Below the pieces are notes generated by a model that was not told the DNA's origin, searched no databases, and was given only the letters and a program-made list of their open reading frames with translations. From NCBI GenBank assembly GCA_963556145.1, contig OY744465.1:3534001-3598000 (forward strand): a stretch of DNA of 64,000 nt, written 5' to 3'. Below, in pieces: positions 23,769 through 35,200 of the stretch (positions are counted from its first letter, which is position 1; each line of letters begins with the position of its first letter). Made by a program: the position numbers and the translations under genes. Source of the DNA: Hygrocybe punicea (Eukaryota > Basidiomycota > Agaricomycetes > Agaricales > Hygrophoraceae).

Positions 23769-25063
23769 ATGCCGCCTCACACCATCTCCCAAGATCTCAA
23801 GGCGCGGATCCCAACCCTCTACTACCGTGGCTACAAACCCAAGGAGATCTGTGATCTTCTTGGGGTCGGCAAGTCACTCGTTTACAAGACTCTCCAGTAC
23901 CATCAGATATATGGCCTCACGTACAATCCTCATGCCCAACTAGCTGCGCGTCGGTGCATTCTTACATCTCTCGACATCGGGTTCATCCGTTTACTTCTTT
24001 TGCATCACCACACACTATACCTTGATGAACTACAACTCGAACTCCAAGTCCAACGCAACGTGTTTGTATCTCTCACGACTATCATGCGCACCCTTCGCCG
24101 GCTCCACTTTTCAAACAAGCGTGTATCCATTCAAGCCCTTGAACGGAACGACCTCCAACGTGCAATCTTCATGAATCAGATTGGGGCCGAGGTTCCGGAC
24201 CCTGCTATGTTGATGTTCACCGATGAGAGTGCCATCAATGATCGGGTCCACAGCAGGCGGTATGGTTGGTCGTTGGTTGGAGCTCGGTGCGTGCAACGAC
24301 AGGCCTTCGTACGTGGACAACGGTATTCCATCCTACCAGTCCTCACGCTGGATGGGATCATCGCATATGATCTCATTGAGGGCTCAGTGACTGGAGAGCG
24401 GTTCGTTCGCTTTCTTCGTGAGATGGTTGTATGTAGTTTTCATTCCTGCTACTCTACAAATACTGATGCCTTTATCCAGATACCTCTCACCAATCCGTAT
24501 CCCGGGCCGCGGAGTGTTCTTGTCCTCGATAACTGCAACATCCACCACGCAGAAGAGGTCAGAGAGCTTGTGGAGGTCGAAGCACGTATGTCCTCCCTTT
24601 GTTGTGAAGTTGATACTCTAACATGTGTTCTAGGCTGCCGACTAATATATCTGCCCCCATACTCCCCTGACTACAACCCTATTGAACTCGCCTTCTCGTC
24701 AATCAAGTCTTACCTCTGCCGTCATTCAGATGACCGCGGTGTAGAGATTGATATCTCTCTGTGTGCGTATTCTCTTATTTTCTATTGTTACAGTTCTTAT
24801 CTTCTTTACAATTTCACTTCACCATTTCTTTACCACATTCCATTTATAGATACTATACAGTACCTATATAGTGGCTTGTGTACATAGTTACAAACAAGTT
24901 GAGTTTTGGGTTTTGACCCCAGGGACAACGATCTCGCACACCCCGAATCCGCGCCTACCCAGGCCGCGTTCACCACAGCGGCCTTTTCAATATTGTTAGC
25001 GCAATGGATACTATAATGCCGGAGAAGGCTGTGGGATGGTTTCGGTCGTCTGGTTACATGTAA
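23769..25063 (+). pseudogene. Tc1/mariner (IS630-type) transposase, split by a solo LTR
   Basis: The N-terminal helix-turn-helix region (YYRGYKPKEICDLLGVGKS) is followed by a DDE catalytic core. First Asp is in MLMFTDESAIND, second in SVLVLDNCNIHH, and the last acidic residue in YLPPYSPDYNPIELAFS. Two introns are evident: 24429-24479 (51 nt, GTATGT...CAG) and 24586-24633 (48 nt, GTATGT...TAG with a CTAAC branch). The third exon is cut at 24740 by a 238-bp solo LTR. Removing the LTR and one GCGG repeat restores the frame through IMPEKAVGWFRSSGYM to TAA at 25061-25063. As it stands the last 30 or so residues are lost, but the catalytic core is complete. The protein would excise and insert the element at TA. 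Confidence 0.92.
24740..24977 (+). mobile_element. Solo LTR (238 bp), copy B
   Basis: TG...CA-ended sequence, about 90% identical to 5695-5929, with perfect 4-bp duplicates GCGG at 24736-24739 and 24978-24981. It lies in the third exon of the transposase, and in-silico excision repairs that gene. Confidence 0.92.
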
Positions 25064-25194
25064 TTTCCGCATCACTAGCTTTTGTATGTCCTGTCTAGTT
25101 TGTCACACAATCTTATTGTATTCGAGTTGGGCAAAATGTTTATATGGTGCGAATACGTGCAAAGTCCTTGAGATATGGTAGCTACATGTAAATA

Positions 25195-26737
25195 CTAGGT
25201 AGCCCATGCCGGCATGTCTTCTTCTCCTTCCCTCGGTGGAGCATGGAAACCTGGTGGTATGGGGACGAGGACCTTGAGTTGCTGATTGTAATACCACGTA
25301 CGGCGGTCATCTGCTGTCTGATCACCAGGGGTCATCACAGGTCCAAACCAGGTACAGGCACCACCATCTTCCCATCTGTACTCGTACCGGATAATGTTAT
25401 CTTGGGATGGAACCGGAGTAGCAGCACGAGCAGCCGGACGGGGTGCTGGTTGATCATCAACTGATAGAGAACGGCGACCGGATCTCACAGCTAGATGCTG
25501 CCTCTTCTGGATCTGTTTCCAGCTAGCACAACCTGCTATCAACCGCATTGCATCCCCTTTTGATAACCCAAGTTCTGTGAGGTCAGAGACCTTGAGTGAA
25601 CCGATGATGTCTGGCCCATAATCTTCACGACTTAGGGCAGCCTCGTGGTCGCACGCAGTCGGCACTCCGAGATGATCCCGAGCGTAAACCAGGTATTTGT
25701 AAAGATCACCAATTTCGGGTTTGACAGGCGACGTGAATGGAGACAGATCAAGGGAGCGCTTGCGCTTGGGAGTGGAGGGCTTGGGGGCAAGCGCACCCAC
25801 AACCGTGGTCATCAATTGTGTGAATAGGGAGAACTGACGGTCCTGATCTGAAGCCGGCGTTGACATCTGTGCCTTCTGTTGGGCGGGGAATAAGGTAGCA
25901 CCGCGATTTGCAGGATCGAAAGCTGCAGTGTTGGGGGGGGTGAGAATGGTAGCCTTGCCGTCGTGCTATACAAGCTCAGTTCTATTGTTTGTGTAACTTA
26001 GGGGATGGAACTTACCAGAGCAATGGCCCACTGATGCATCATGAATGGAGTAAGTGGGAGTTCATTGTTGTCAGCACAAATGTAGACATAGTGTCCTGGG
26101 TTGTTGTCGTTCCCGTACTTCTTTTCAAGCAAGCTGCGAAACCGCGCCAATGCAAGATCTAAGGATGTAGCGCCTTCTGGTATAGCTGCTGGGTCCAGAT
26201 CTTGTAGGTTGTCATTATCGACTACAACGTCTGGCTGTGTATCTGGCGTCAGAAAGGATCTGCAAACATGCTGGTGCTTACATCGACAGGGCATTTCTTT
26301 TTCACGTCGTTGATATCAATAATGATGTTGACTTTGCCATACTGATTATCGTTGATTTTTGCTACAAACTCTTGGTATTCGGACTCCTTCTCCACATCTA
26401 GTGCATCCGCTTTCCTGTGCTAGAGTAAACCAAGTTTGTAGAGGTAAAAGGAAAATACCTACGGTCGACCAGGATGGTAATACTTGAACTTGTAGCGTTG
26501 CTGATCCGAGATCTTCCACTTCGTTTCGCCAAACCGTTTTAGCATAGCTCGCATACAATGCACATAATTGTCTGGTAGACACGCGAAGACAAGTTCTTTG
26601 CTGAGTATGTCGCGCTTGGACTTGATGGCAGGTTGCTTGCCAATCTTGGGAATGGCCAGCATATGTCGGATGAGCTGTATCGAGAGATTGGCGCAGTAGT
26701 CTTCTGAATCATCGTCAGACCCATCAGAGTCAACCAT
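25195..26737 (-). CDS. Cargo gene of the Tc1/mariner element: unknown protein with SAM-like segment
   Basis: Four exons can be joined with consistent phase: 26737-26463, 26414-26282, 26234-26016 and 25965-25195, giving about 465 residues. Introns are 48, 47 and 50 nt with GT...AG ends (GTAGGT, GTAAGC, GTAAGT donors). The N-terminus is acidic (DSDGSDDDSED). The middle contains LDLALARFRSLLEKKYG and HYVYICADNNELPL. Near the C-terminus, IGSLKVSDLTELGLSKGDAM resembles the end of a SAM-type helical domain, and a low-complexity Ala/Pro linker precedes YEYRWEDGGACTWFGP. No stop interrupts the exons. It lies wholly between the TIRs and runs toward the transposase gene tail to tail. Function unknown; it could aid transposition, silence a host defence, or be a captured host gene. 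Confidence 0.78.
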
Positions 26738-26763
26738 GGTCTAACGAAAACTTGTAGTATACC

Positions 26764-26866
26764 ACAATTGTAACTCAGCGTGTCTAATAGAGTCCGGCTT
26801 AGCTGGCAGCGGAGTTGTGCCACAATGAAACTTTTCTCAAATTCCGCATAGATATGAAATCAGCTG
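26764..26866 (-). repeat. Right TIR of the Tc1/mariner-like element
   Basis: Reverse complement of 23644-23746 with two differences; followed by TA at 26867-26868. Confidence 0.93.
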
Positions 26867-28940
26867 TAAACAAGCCCAAAAGGTGAAAAAAATGCAAAAT
26901 TTAGACATACTTTTAAAATTGAGAGGGAGATGGACTATAATATGATAGTTTATGTTAGCAAACAATATGATATACAAAGTGAAGACATTACCAGTAGTCC
27001 AGGAAATGAAACACAGCCATAGGAAATAAAAAGCATGAAAATCTGAGGAATTTTCAAGTTTTATGTCTAAAAAAAGAAAGCTTATGTCAGTATTGGACCC
27101 TGAATGGTCTGCGCACATCACCTGATCCAGAAAATATTTTTTTGGAGTCTAAATATGGAAAACTGAGCAAAAAGATCAAAAAACGTGGCATTTATGTACT
27201 AAATGAGGAAGGTGGTGGTTCAAGTTCAAGAGGCAAAAGTCTGGGTTCAAATGGTGAGCTGACTAATGATTACATAATCATCATTACATAAGAAAATTGA
27301 CCAACACCAAAATTAAAATACAAAGTAATCTAACCATATCGGGTTTATTTATTTGTATTTGTTTGTCATGTGACCAAGTTAGAACATCACATATAAATAT
27401 TCAGTATTAATATTCATAGAAGAGTACTCTATTTGTCTTTATTTATATCTACTTGTATATATTTACTGTAGCTCAAATAATAGTATACAGACTAAAACAT
27501 ATGGTACGATATATATTATTGCATTATATAATTATCTTTGTTGCATGCAATATACACTATAATGATCAGCATGAAATTTGGTATACATTATGTAAAATTA
27601 CCTTATATGGTTAGACTGGTCACATGTGACTGTTACTATTACAATCAGCAAAAAAATTGGTATATAATATCAGAAATTACCTTATATGGTTAGATTAGTC
27701 ACATGTGACTCTCACACCTTGCCCGAAATGGTTATATTACTCAGCAGTTCAATTTTCAGCTGATTCTGATAAGAATTGAGGCCGATACGAATATTTTGAA
27801 TATAATTTGAAGGTAATTTGTCTTTTGTGAGGCAACCTATATTTGGATGCTTATGTAAGCTTCTCCACACATGGCCCCAACTGTAACTGATTTTCCAATA
27901 TCAGAAGTAGAATCACATCTCTTGCCCAATGTAGATGCGGGTTCTTGGTGGCTTCGGAACTATATAAAGAAATATATAAAGATCCTAACCTGTGTGTCAG
28001 CGTAGAAGTGACTGGATAAGTCAGTGTCGGGAATAGTAGTAAAAGAAAGGGATTGTTAGTAAAAGTAAAGCCGCCACGTAAAACTGGACTAATAACGACG
28101 AATCCGGCGATGAACGGAGTGAAAACGGACAAATAATGAAGAACCCGACGATGCCGACAATGTCGGGTACGGCGGGTCGGGTCAGGTCAGAAACAATGAA
28201 CGAATATACAGGAACAACGATAAAAACGACGAAGTGGACTATAATAAGCTAAGGGTCTACATGGACGAGCATTTGAAGGGATTAAAATGGTTCTGACTAT
28301 GAGGGAAACGGGGACTAATGGTATCTTTTTTTTGTACGGTCGTCGGGGACCATTTTTATAGTACATGAGTGTGTAGCTACTTTCGGACATGTCTACTTCG
28401 GCCGATAGAAACTACAAAGAAACACTGGAATGGGGAAGTGGAAAGGGGGGTTGCAAAGCAACGAAGACAGGAAAGTGGAGGGGAAAACGAATATCCATGA
28501 AAAAGATTGGAAAAGTCCTACATATCTCCGAAAGGACGAGGGGATGCATAAATAAGGTAAATCCGAAGTCGGGGATTGAGTCCGAAGAGATCCATCTCCT
28601 GGAATTGGAACTCCGAGGCGATTGAGGCTGCTGGATTTAGCCCAAAAGCGGCCATCACAAAGCAGCATGTGTCGGGTTACGTCGGTCACGTCGGGTCATG
28701 TCACGTCATGTCACGTCGGGTTACGTCGGGTTCGAATGCAAGTCGAATGGCGGCATCAGGTTGGTCCGGATTCGTGATATATCAATGATACGGACTCAGA
28801 GGGACGTTGACCCTCTACACCAAAAAAGTTTTCTCTATAGGTGATGCACAAACATTAATCAATCAATTAATTAATTAATTATGAACCCTCTGTGAACCAG
28901 GTCTGATAAAGAACGAGTCTTTTAATAAATTAAAAGAACT
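26867..28940 (-). mobile_element. Helitron leader fragment (third copy, minus strand)
   Basis: This holds only the 5' leader. It reads (on the minus strand) from AGTTCTTTTAATTTATTAAA at 28940 through TCTTTATCAGACC, paired GTCACATGTGAC palindromes (27698-27709 and 27619-27630) and one 300-bp leader unit, then ends at TAAACAAG beside the Tc1 element. No Rep coding sequence follows. An 890-bp LTR-like element interrupts it at 27930-28819. Confidence 0.85.
27930..28819. mobile_element. LTR-like element (890 bp) with TG...CA ends in the Helitron leader
   Basis: It starts TGTAGATGCGGG and ends CCTCTACA (a 6-bp terminal inverted repeat TGTAGA/TCTACA), with CCAA duplicated at 27926-27929 and 28820-28823. 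The other two leaders are uninterrupted at this point. The interior contains repeated TCGGGT and ACGTC motifs but no retrotransposon domain, so it is either a long solo LTR or a small non-autonomous element. Confidence 0.72.
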
Positions 28941-31900
28941 CATAACAAGAAGGATTTGTTGTTGGCTGGCAGTCAATGAAAGCAAGTCATGGCAAAAGAG
29001 TACTTGACACCTTGTTTGTTAAACTAGACAAACCTCCAAAGCTGGTGCAGATTCCAGGACTGCCTGACAATGTAGTGCCCATTGTAAAAAACACCAAGAC
29101 AATTCAGTGTGTATTTCCCAGTGACCTAAGGAGTCCATTGAGAGACAACAGGTCTGGGTGCTACCTAACTTTGCAATGACTGCTCATGCTGCTCAAGGAA
29201 AAACACGTCCATTCAATGTTGTGCATTTAAACAGTTGTTTCAACCACATGTCATATTATTCATCATTGTCTTGAAGTGCTTCTGCTGCAGGAACTGTAAT
29301 AATTCAAGGCTTCAACACCAAAGTGATCACTAGAGGATGCTCTGGATATCTGAGACAAGAATTTCGAGAACTAGAATTGCTTGATGAGATTACAAGGATC
29401 AGATATGAAGGAAAATTGCCTGATTACTTTCAAGCTGGTACATGCTCTGTTATGCTCAGAAGCTTTCAGCAGTGGAAGGGAATTCACTATGTTCCTGCCA
29501 AAACTGATAATGCTATTAAATGGTCACCAACTGATCCACTAATATTGGCTCATACAATCCCTGATAGCCCATGGCAATTGGTTGAAAAAGGCAAAGGCAA
29601 ACAGAATGCAGCTGTAATTGCAACTTCATTTGTTCCAGCAAAAGGCTCAGTTGCTCTTGCTTCAACTCAAAAACATTCACTTGACACAAACAATGAACCA
29701 GCAGCTAAAAGGCCTTGGATCACCAAAGACCATGTCAACAAAGGTTCTACAAGCAAGCAACAGGTTATTAACTCTCCAGCTGGACTGATCTGGGATAGAA
29801 ATGACTACAGCTGTACATATGACTTATTGTTGGTGATTATGTTTAATCTGTAGAAAGACAATCATGTGGAGTGGTCCACAGTATTCAGAAGCATGAATGA
29901 TCATTGTCTCATGGTTTTTCCAAGGTGTTGCACAAAAATGTAGCATTTGAACAGCTAAGAGATCACCTTAGAACTGTACTGCATAACATGAATCCTACAG
30001 ACTTTCCTAGAGGCACAATGGGCATCAGTGTGGCCAATCTGGCTATGGAGTTATTTAAAGTCAATGACATTGTAGCCTCTTCTCAACATGAATGTTCTCA
30101 ATGTGACTTTGCAGAAGAACCCATTGATGACAGACTAGGCTATGTGTTACATGCTGATGATACCATTAAACAGTCTACCATGGTACCTTGTCACAAAAAA
30201 CCAATAGAAGATGTCCTGATTGCAACAGCAGAATGAATCAAGTTGTATTTTATAATGAAGCACCACACATTCTTGTTCTAGAGTATCCATTCAAAAACAT
30301 TGAAACCAGTCATAGACTAGAATTTGTTTCAGAAACTGGCACAAAGACATTAGAACTCAAAGGCATTGTATATCATGGTCAATATCATTTCACCTCACGT
30401 ATTATTACTGCACAGAAACAAGTATGGTATCATGATGGAATGATTACAGGCAACTCTTGTGCTAGAGACACTGACCTTACACAACTTTCAGACCATGATA
30501 TCAGACACTGTAAAAATAGAAACCTAGTACTAGCTATTTATGCTAGTGCTACTGAAGTTCAGTTCAGTCCAGTTCAGACCCATTTTGGCTGAACTCTGAA
30601 CTGAACACCGGGTTCAGTTCAGGATTTTACGTGAACTGAACCTGAACTGCTGTGAACCGTTCAGATTTTTTTTTCAGAGCCTGAACCAAGTTCATGAACA
30701 AACCAGGTTTGGACACTTAATTTTCGTATTATCATGCATTTTACCAAAAAAAATTACAATATATTACTTTAGCTATCTAATCTATCGTGGGTTTTTTCCA
30801 TAACCCGTACCCGTACCCGTGGCAATGGGTACGGGATTGCGGGGGTTAATCCGTGGGTCCTCAGCTGTGACTGGGTGGTGTTGGGCACACCACCACCCTC
30901 CTGGTTACCTTGCGGTTCCAGCGCCGACGTCAATTGACGTCGTGGTGCGCATCCACGAGGTATGTTGGTGGGGGTTTGCGGGTCCTCAGCCATGACCGGG
31001 TGGTGTTGGGCACACAACCATCCTCCCCGTTACCTTGTGGTTGCAGCGCTGATGTCAATTGACGGGGTGGTGCGCATCTGCGAGGTATGTTGGTGGTGGG
31101 ATGCGCGGTGGCCTTCGTCACGGTCGCGCTTGCGCTCGTGGTCGTGTTCGTGGTCATGTTCGTGGTCGTGTTCGTGGTCGTGGTCATGCTAGTGGTCGTG
31201 GTCGTGGTCACTGTGGTCGTTGTCGTGGTCGTGGGTGATGTTGTCATGGTTGTCGTTGTCGTATTTGGAGGGCCGTGGGTTGTCGTTGTCGTAGTGGTAA
31301 TGGTGGCCGCCGTTGTCACCCTTGTCCTTGCTGCCTGTCATCCTCGTCGGGTGTGTGGTGTTTGTGTTGTTGGTACTGCTCTCTTCATCGTTTGTGTAAT
31401 TAGTAGCTAAGAAAAAAAACGAAAAAAACATACCTACTGCAACGGGGGGTGGGTGCACCACCCTCCCACTGCCCTTCTCTCCATGTCCCATCATTGTCCG
31501 TTGTCATTGTTGCTGTTGTCCATTGTCGTTGTTGCTGTTGTCCATTGTCGTTGTTGCCATTCTCGTTGTTGTTGTTGCCATTGCTGTTGGTGGTTGAGAG
31601 CAAACTGTGATTGACTTATTAATAAAACAAATGATAATCAAAGTAAAAAACTTACTGATTTACCTCAAATGCTTGTATTTGAGGGTGACTCTTGTGGTGA
31701 TTTGTCAGGGTGTTGTCGTGGCTGAGACTAAACTTTGGTGACTAAAAACGGAAATTTGCCGAAATCAGCATGTGAGTACAACTTTTGTGTGAGCAAAATA
31801 TACATGCCTGAGGACATCGGTTCAGCAGTTCTGAACCGCTCGTGAACTGTTTAAACAACCTGGGGGTTGCCTGAACCCCAAACTGGACCCAGGGTTCAGT

Positions 31901-32267
31901 TCAGCCCAAGGTGCTGGACTGAACTGAACTTCTGGTTCGGTTTGGAGTTTGAACCGGGTTTGGATCGGTTCTGAACCGAACTTTGGCAGCACTAATTTAT
32001 GCTCAGAGTCTTTGAGCAATAAGCATCCTCCTTGAGGTCAAGCACGGATTTCTTCATGTGGTAATCTGTTGTGTAGCATTTAAGGTCATGGAGAAGTAGG
32101 GTTGAGCAAATGTGAGTTAATTGTCACCACACTGTTTGGGGGGCAATTGTGTTTGGCAGTTGACCTGTTGCTCCCTGAGCAATTGCTTCATGGCTGAGAG
32201 TGTTGTATGATGGTGCAACACAGGGGAGATGGCAGGTAGAGAGGAGGTTGATGAAGACTCAAGACAC
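28941..32267 (+). pseudogene. Helitron 3' fragment: helicase end plus USP-like domain and 3' terminus (plus strand)
   Basis: It begins abruptly within the helicase at the peptide GFVVGWQSMK, matching 63268 onward in copy 2, and continues through the C-terminal domain to LVLAIYA. The terminal region (32003-32267) follows, with the same 3' hairpin at 32200-32222. The cysteine box reads NDYSCTYDLLLVIMF (Cys codon 29812-29814), then a TAG replaces a Trp codon of copy 1 near 29851. A frameshift lies near 30180. A non-autonomous hAT (30544-31994) splits the fragment just before the stop. It abuts, head to head, the leader fragment that ends at 28940. Confidence 0.88.
30544..31994 (+). mobile_element. 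Non-autonomous hAT element, family A, copy 1
   Basis: Ends read TAGTGCTACTGAAGTTCAG and, inverted, TAGTGCTGCCAAAGTTCGG. The target duplication is ATTTATGC (30536-30543 and 31995-32002). Copy 1 of the Helitron has the uninterrupted site. The first and last 200 bp are packed with GAACTGAAC-type repeats, likely transposase-binding sites. The interior has CGTCAATTGACG palindromic modules (near 30930 and 31055) and a GTC/GTG trinucleotide-rich tract at about 31120-31300. No transposase is encoded. Confidence 0.95.
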
Positions 32268-32275
32268 AAGGGATG

Positions 32276-35200
32276 CTACTCTATGTTGGACATAGGCTCA
32301 TCTTTATCATCAACCAGCAACACATCACCTGAGTCATCTGTATCCCCATCCTCCTCACCAAAGCCATAACCAGCTTCCAATTCTGCTTCCAATGCCGACG
32401 AGGGTGCTTGCTCCTGAAAGAGTAGATCATTTCATATCACACACTTAATACATTGTAAAGCCTCAACAATGTCTCCTTTCAAACAGCTGCAGCGTTTGCT
32501 GATTGTAATACCACCATGGGAGAATGTATGCTCACTTGAGACCAACAATGCCATAATTGCCAAATAGTTCCAGGCTAGAGGAACCCAAGCTGGATAGCGA
32601 TGGCCATTGACCTACAAGGATTCACTTAGTTTGAATAAGATAAGATGTTGGGTTCAACCTACCCCCCACCACTTGACAGTGGTCCAGCCATCTGGCACAT
32701 GCTCAATAGTATCCAGGTAACTGCAGAAGTCACGTAACCAGGGCCACTTGGGATCACTGGGCACATCTTCCTGCTCATCATCAGTTGGGCCTTCCTCATC
32801 ACTAAGCTCACAGAGGAGTGTGCTGAGTTTGCTTTTCATTGACGGTGTTGATTTCGTGGTGGAATTGGTTGGCGATGTTGTATAATGTTCTTTGAACTGA
32901 TTAAAGGTGGTCAATAAATCATCACCAACATGTCAAACAAGGACTCACTACATCTTCAACACACTGTAAGACGTCAGCTTGCAGGTCCACAGGCCAATGC
33001 TTTTTAAAATATCCAAGCTTCTCTCTTGGATCAAGAACTGACAAACATTGGGGGCAGCAGGGCAGCGAAAAAAAGACAGACTCACCCATGGCCACGATGT
33101 ATGCTGGTGAGTCTGTGGTTTTCTCATAATACTGGTCAATCTTCATGCATCCAGCCTGTAGTGCTGCTGCAAATCTCTTGTATTTTGGCCATTCAGCACG
33201 AGATGACCAGGCTTTATGTAACGCTTCGAGCGTGGGGATAGCAAAATGGAGCATTGGGACTTTGCTGGAGGAGAATGATTGTTGTGCATTGTCGGTGTGC
33301 TGAAATGGTATCAAGTCACAAATATAGATGGCTATCTAGAGCAATGTACACTCAGAAGGCCTAAAAAAACTCTAACTCGTTCCCATTCCTCACTGCTAAG
33401 CTTCAGTTCACAGATTTTGTCCCATTTTGCGGTTTCAACTTCCTCCCAGCATAACTCATCAACAAAGTTGTCAATGGACTATGGGTATCATCAATAGCAA
33501 AGAGGAATCAGGCGGAATCAGAGACATACTGCTTTGTCAAGTATGACGTAGGTAGATGACTACCATACTTTCATGTCTATCTTAAGCTGGACAGGGTGCA
33601 GGACATTGGCTTTGGTTAGAATGGTCTTCCACATTTTTTTGCGTTTCAAAGATGACCGTTCCTGATCAGTGGCTCAATCAATGTTGTCATACCAATCATC
33701 ACCAGATACACACCTTGACAACGATTGCCCTCACTAAGCCTACCTCATCGCGATCAATGGGAATATGAGCATCTGGGTTCTTGGGGTCGAAATGTGGAGC
33801 TTTACTAAAGGTCCCAATGAGCGCTTGGGTTGCTAAGTTAATAACATGTGTGAGGCAACTGTATATACATTGATAAGCAAAAGTGAGGTCACTGGGTTAG
33901 GCCGACACACAACTCACTTGATTTTCCTCCTTTTCCAATTGTATTTCTTCCCAGTGGCCCCTTTGATGTGTGCAGCAAACTCCTCTAGCATCGTAGAATT
34001 ATTTGAGGCATTGTCGCATGTGATATGACCAATCTGTAGCACCAGATCAATGCATGAAGTAGTCCATAGATGGGACATACCTTATGCTCAATCCCAACAC
34101 GTTTGACAATCTTGAATAAGGCTTGGCCTAATCGAATACCGTTATGTGCATTGTTGACCCACATGAAGCCAAGTAGGGCATTCTTGAATTCCCATTTGCC
34201 AGCTTCTGTCTCCTCAATCCAATGTCCAGTAACTGCGAAGTAGCCATCGCTATTGCCTGCATCACATGTCAGGCTAACCTCACCTATGACGGTCGGACCC
34301 TGAACAAAATCAGACACAACACATAGGGTTTTGTGACGCACACACATCAAGTCAGGCCTTTAGTTTCTTGAGGTGCTCATTGAATGTCCATTTGATGTCT
34401 GCGTGCATTACTTTGCGACCAGGGATCTTGACTCCCTTTGTTGCCTGAGATGCAATATCAACCATCTCCTGGAACTTTGGATGTTTAAGGGCTTGGATAG
34501 GCTATGACATGAAATTAATCAATAAAGAGCAGGCAAAACAGTATTGGTCCTTGCGCGCCTGATCTGTCGCAACCAGCCATTCAAGCACAGCTTGACAAAA
34601 AAGTTTATCTGAGTAAGGGAGGACACGCTCGGACAGTTTCTTCTCCTTAAGGTCACAGTCCAGGGTGCACACAATCTGCTCAGCGGCTGCTTTGCGTTTT
34701 TTGATGTCACCAGGTAACTTTGATTCAAATTGGGCAGTCTTGGCCCAATTTCTGTATTTTCCCTGAATTGACATGAGAAACTTCACAAGCTTGTCAGGTG
34801 CATCTCACTCACCGAATGAGCCGCTTCCAAATGGCACCGTAAAGTTGTTACCTCGTCAACCAGTGTTTTTTGGTTACTATTATACCAATTTCTTGTACCA
34901 AATAGTATCAACGAACATGATTACTCACAGACATAACTTGCACTGTATTTCTTCTGCTTGCCGTTCATTTCGTTTGACACAGCCAGCTGAAAAAACCGAT
35001 CAACATCACGTTGCCTGTCTTCACGTGAAGGTGCATCCACATCCTTGTTGCTGATGTCCTATACATCCACTTCCATCAAAAGACCATCGTGATCAGTGGC
35101 AGTTGGATTTCCTAACGTGGTTCATTTCTTTTTGGCTGTATTGACAATGAGAATGAGTAAAATCAATTTCAATTGGGTGATACATACAGCGCTTTGGTTG

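Larger units (their letters stand above)
23644..26866 (+). mobile_element. Tc1/mariner-like transposon with 103-bp TIRs and a cargo gene
   Basis: The two ends start CAGCTGATTTCATATC and are inverted copies over 103 bp with two mismatches (23644-23746 and 26764-26866). Both are flanked by TA (23642-23643 and 26867-26868), the target duplication of the Tc1/mariner/IS630 superfamily. Inside are a DDE transposase gene on the plus strand and a spliced four-exon gene on the minus strand. TIRs this similar suggest a fairly recent insertion. The flanks are both Helitron leader but do not join into a continuous leader. Confidence 0.93.

Noticed and set aside
31087..31410. Val-rich and Thr-rich long frames (also 30930-31319, 36507-36857, 36598-37029)
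   Set aside because: They arise from GTC/GAC trinucleotide tracts inside non-autonomous hAT elements and appear on both strands; no protein domain.
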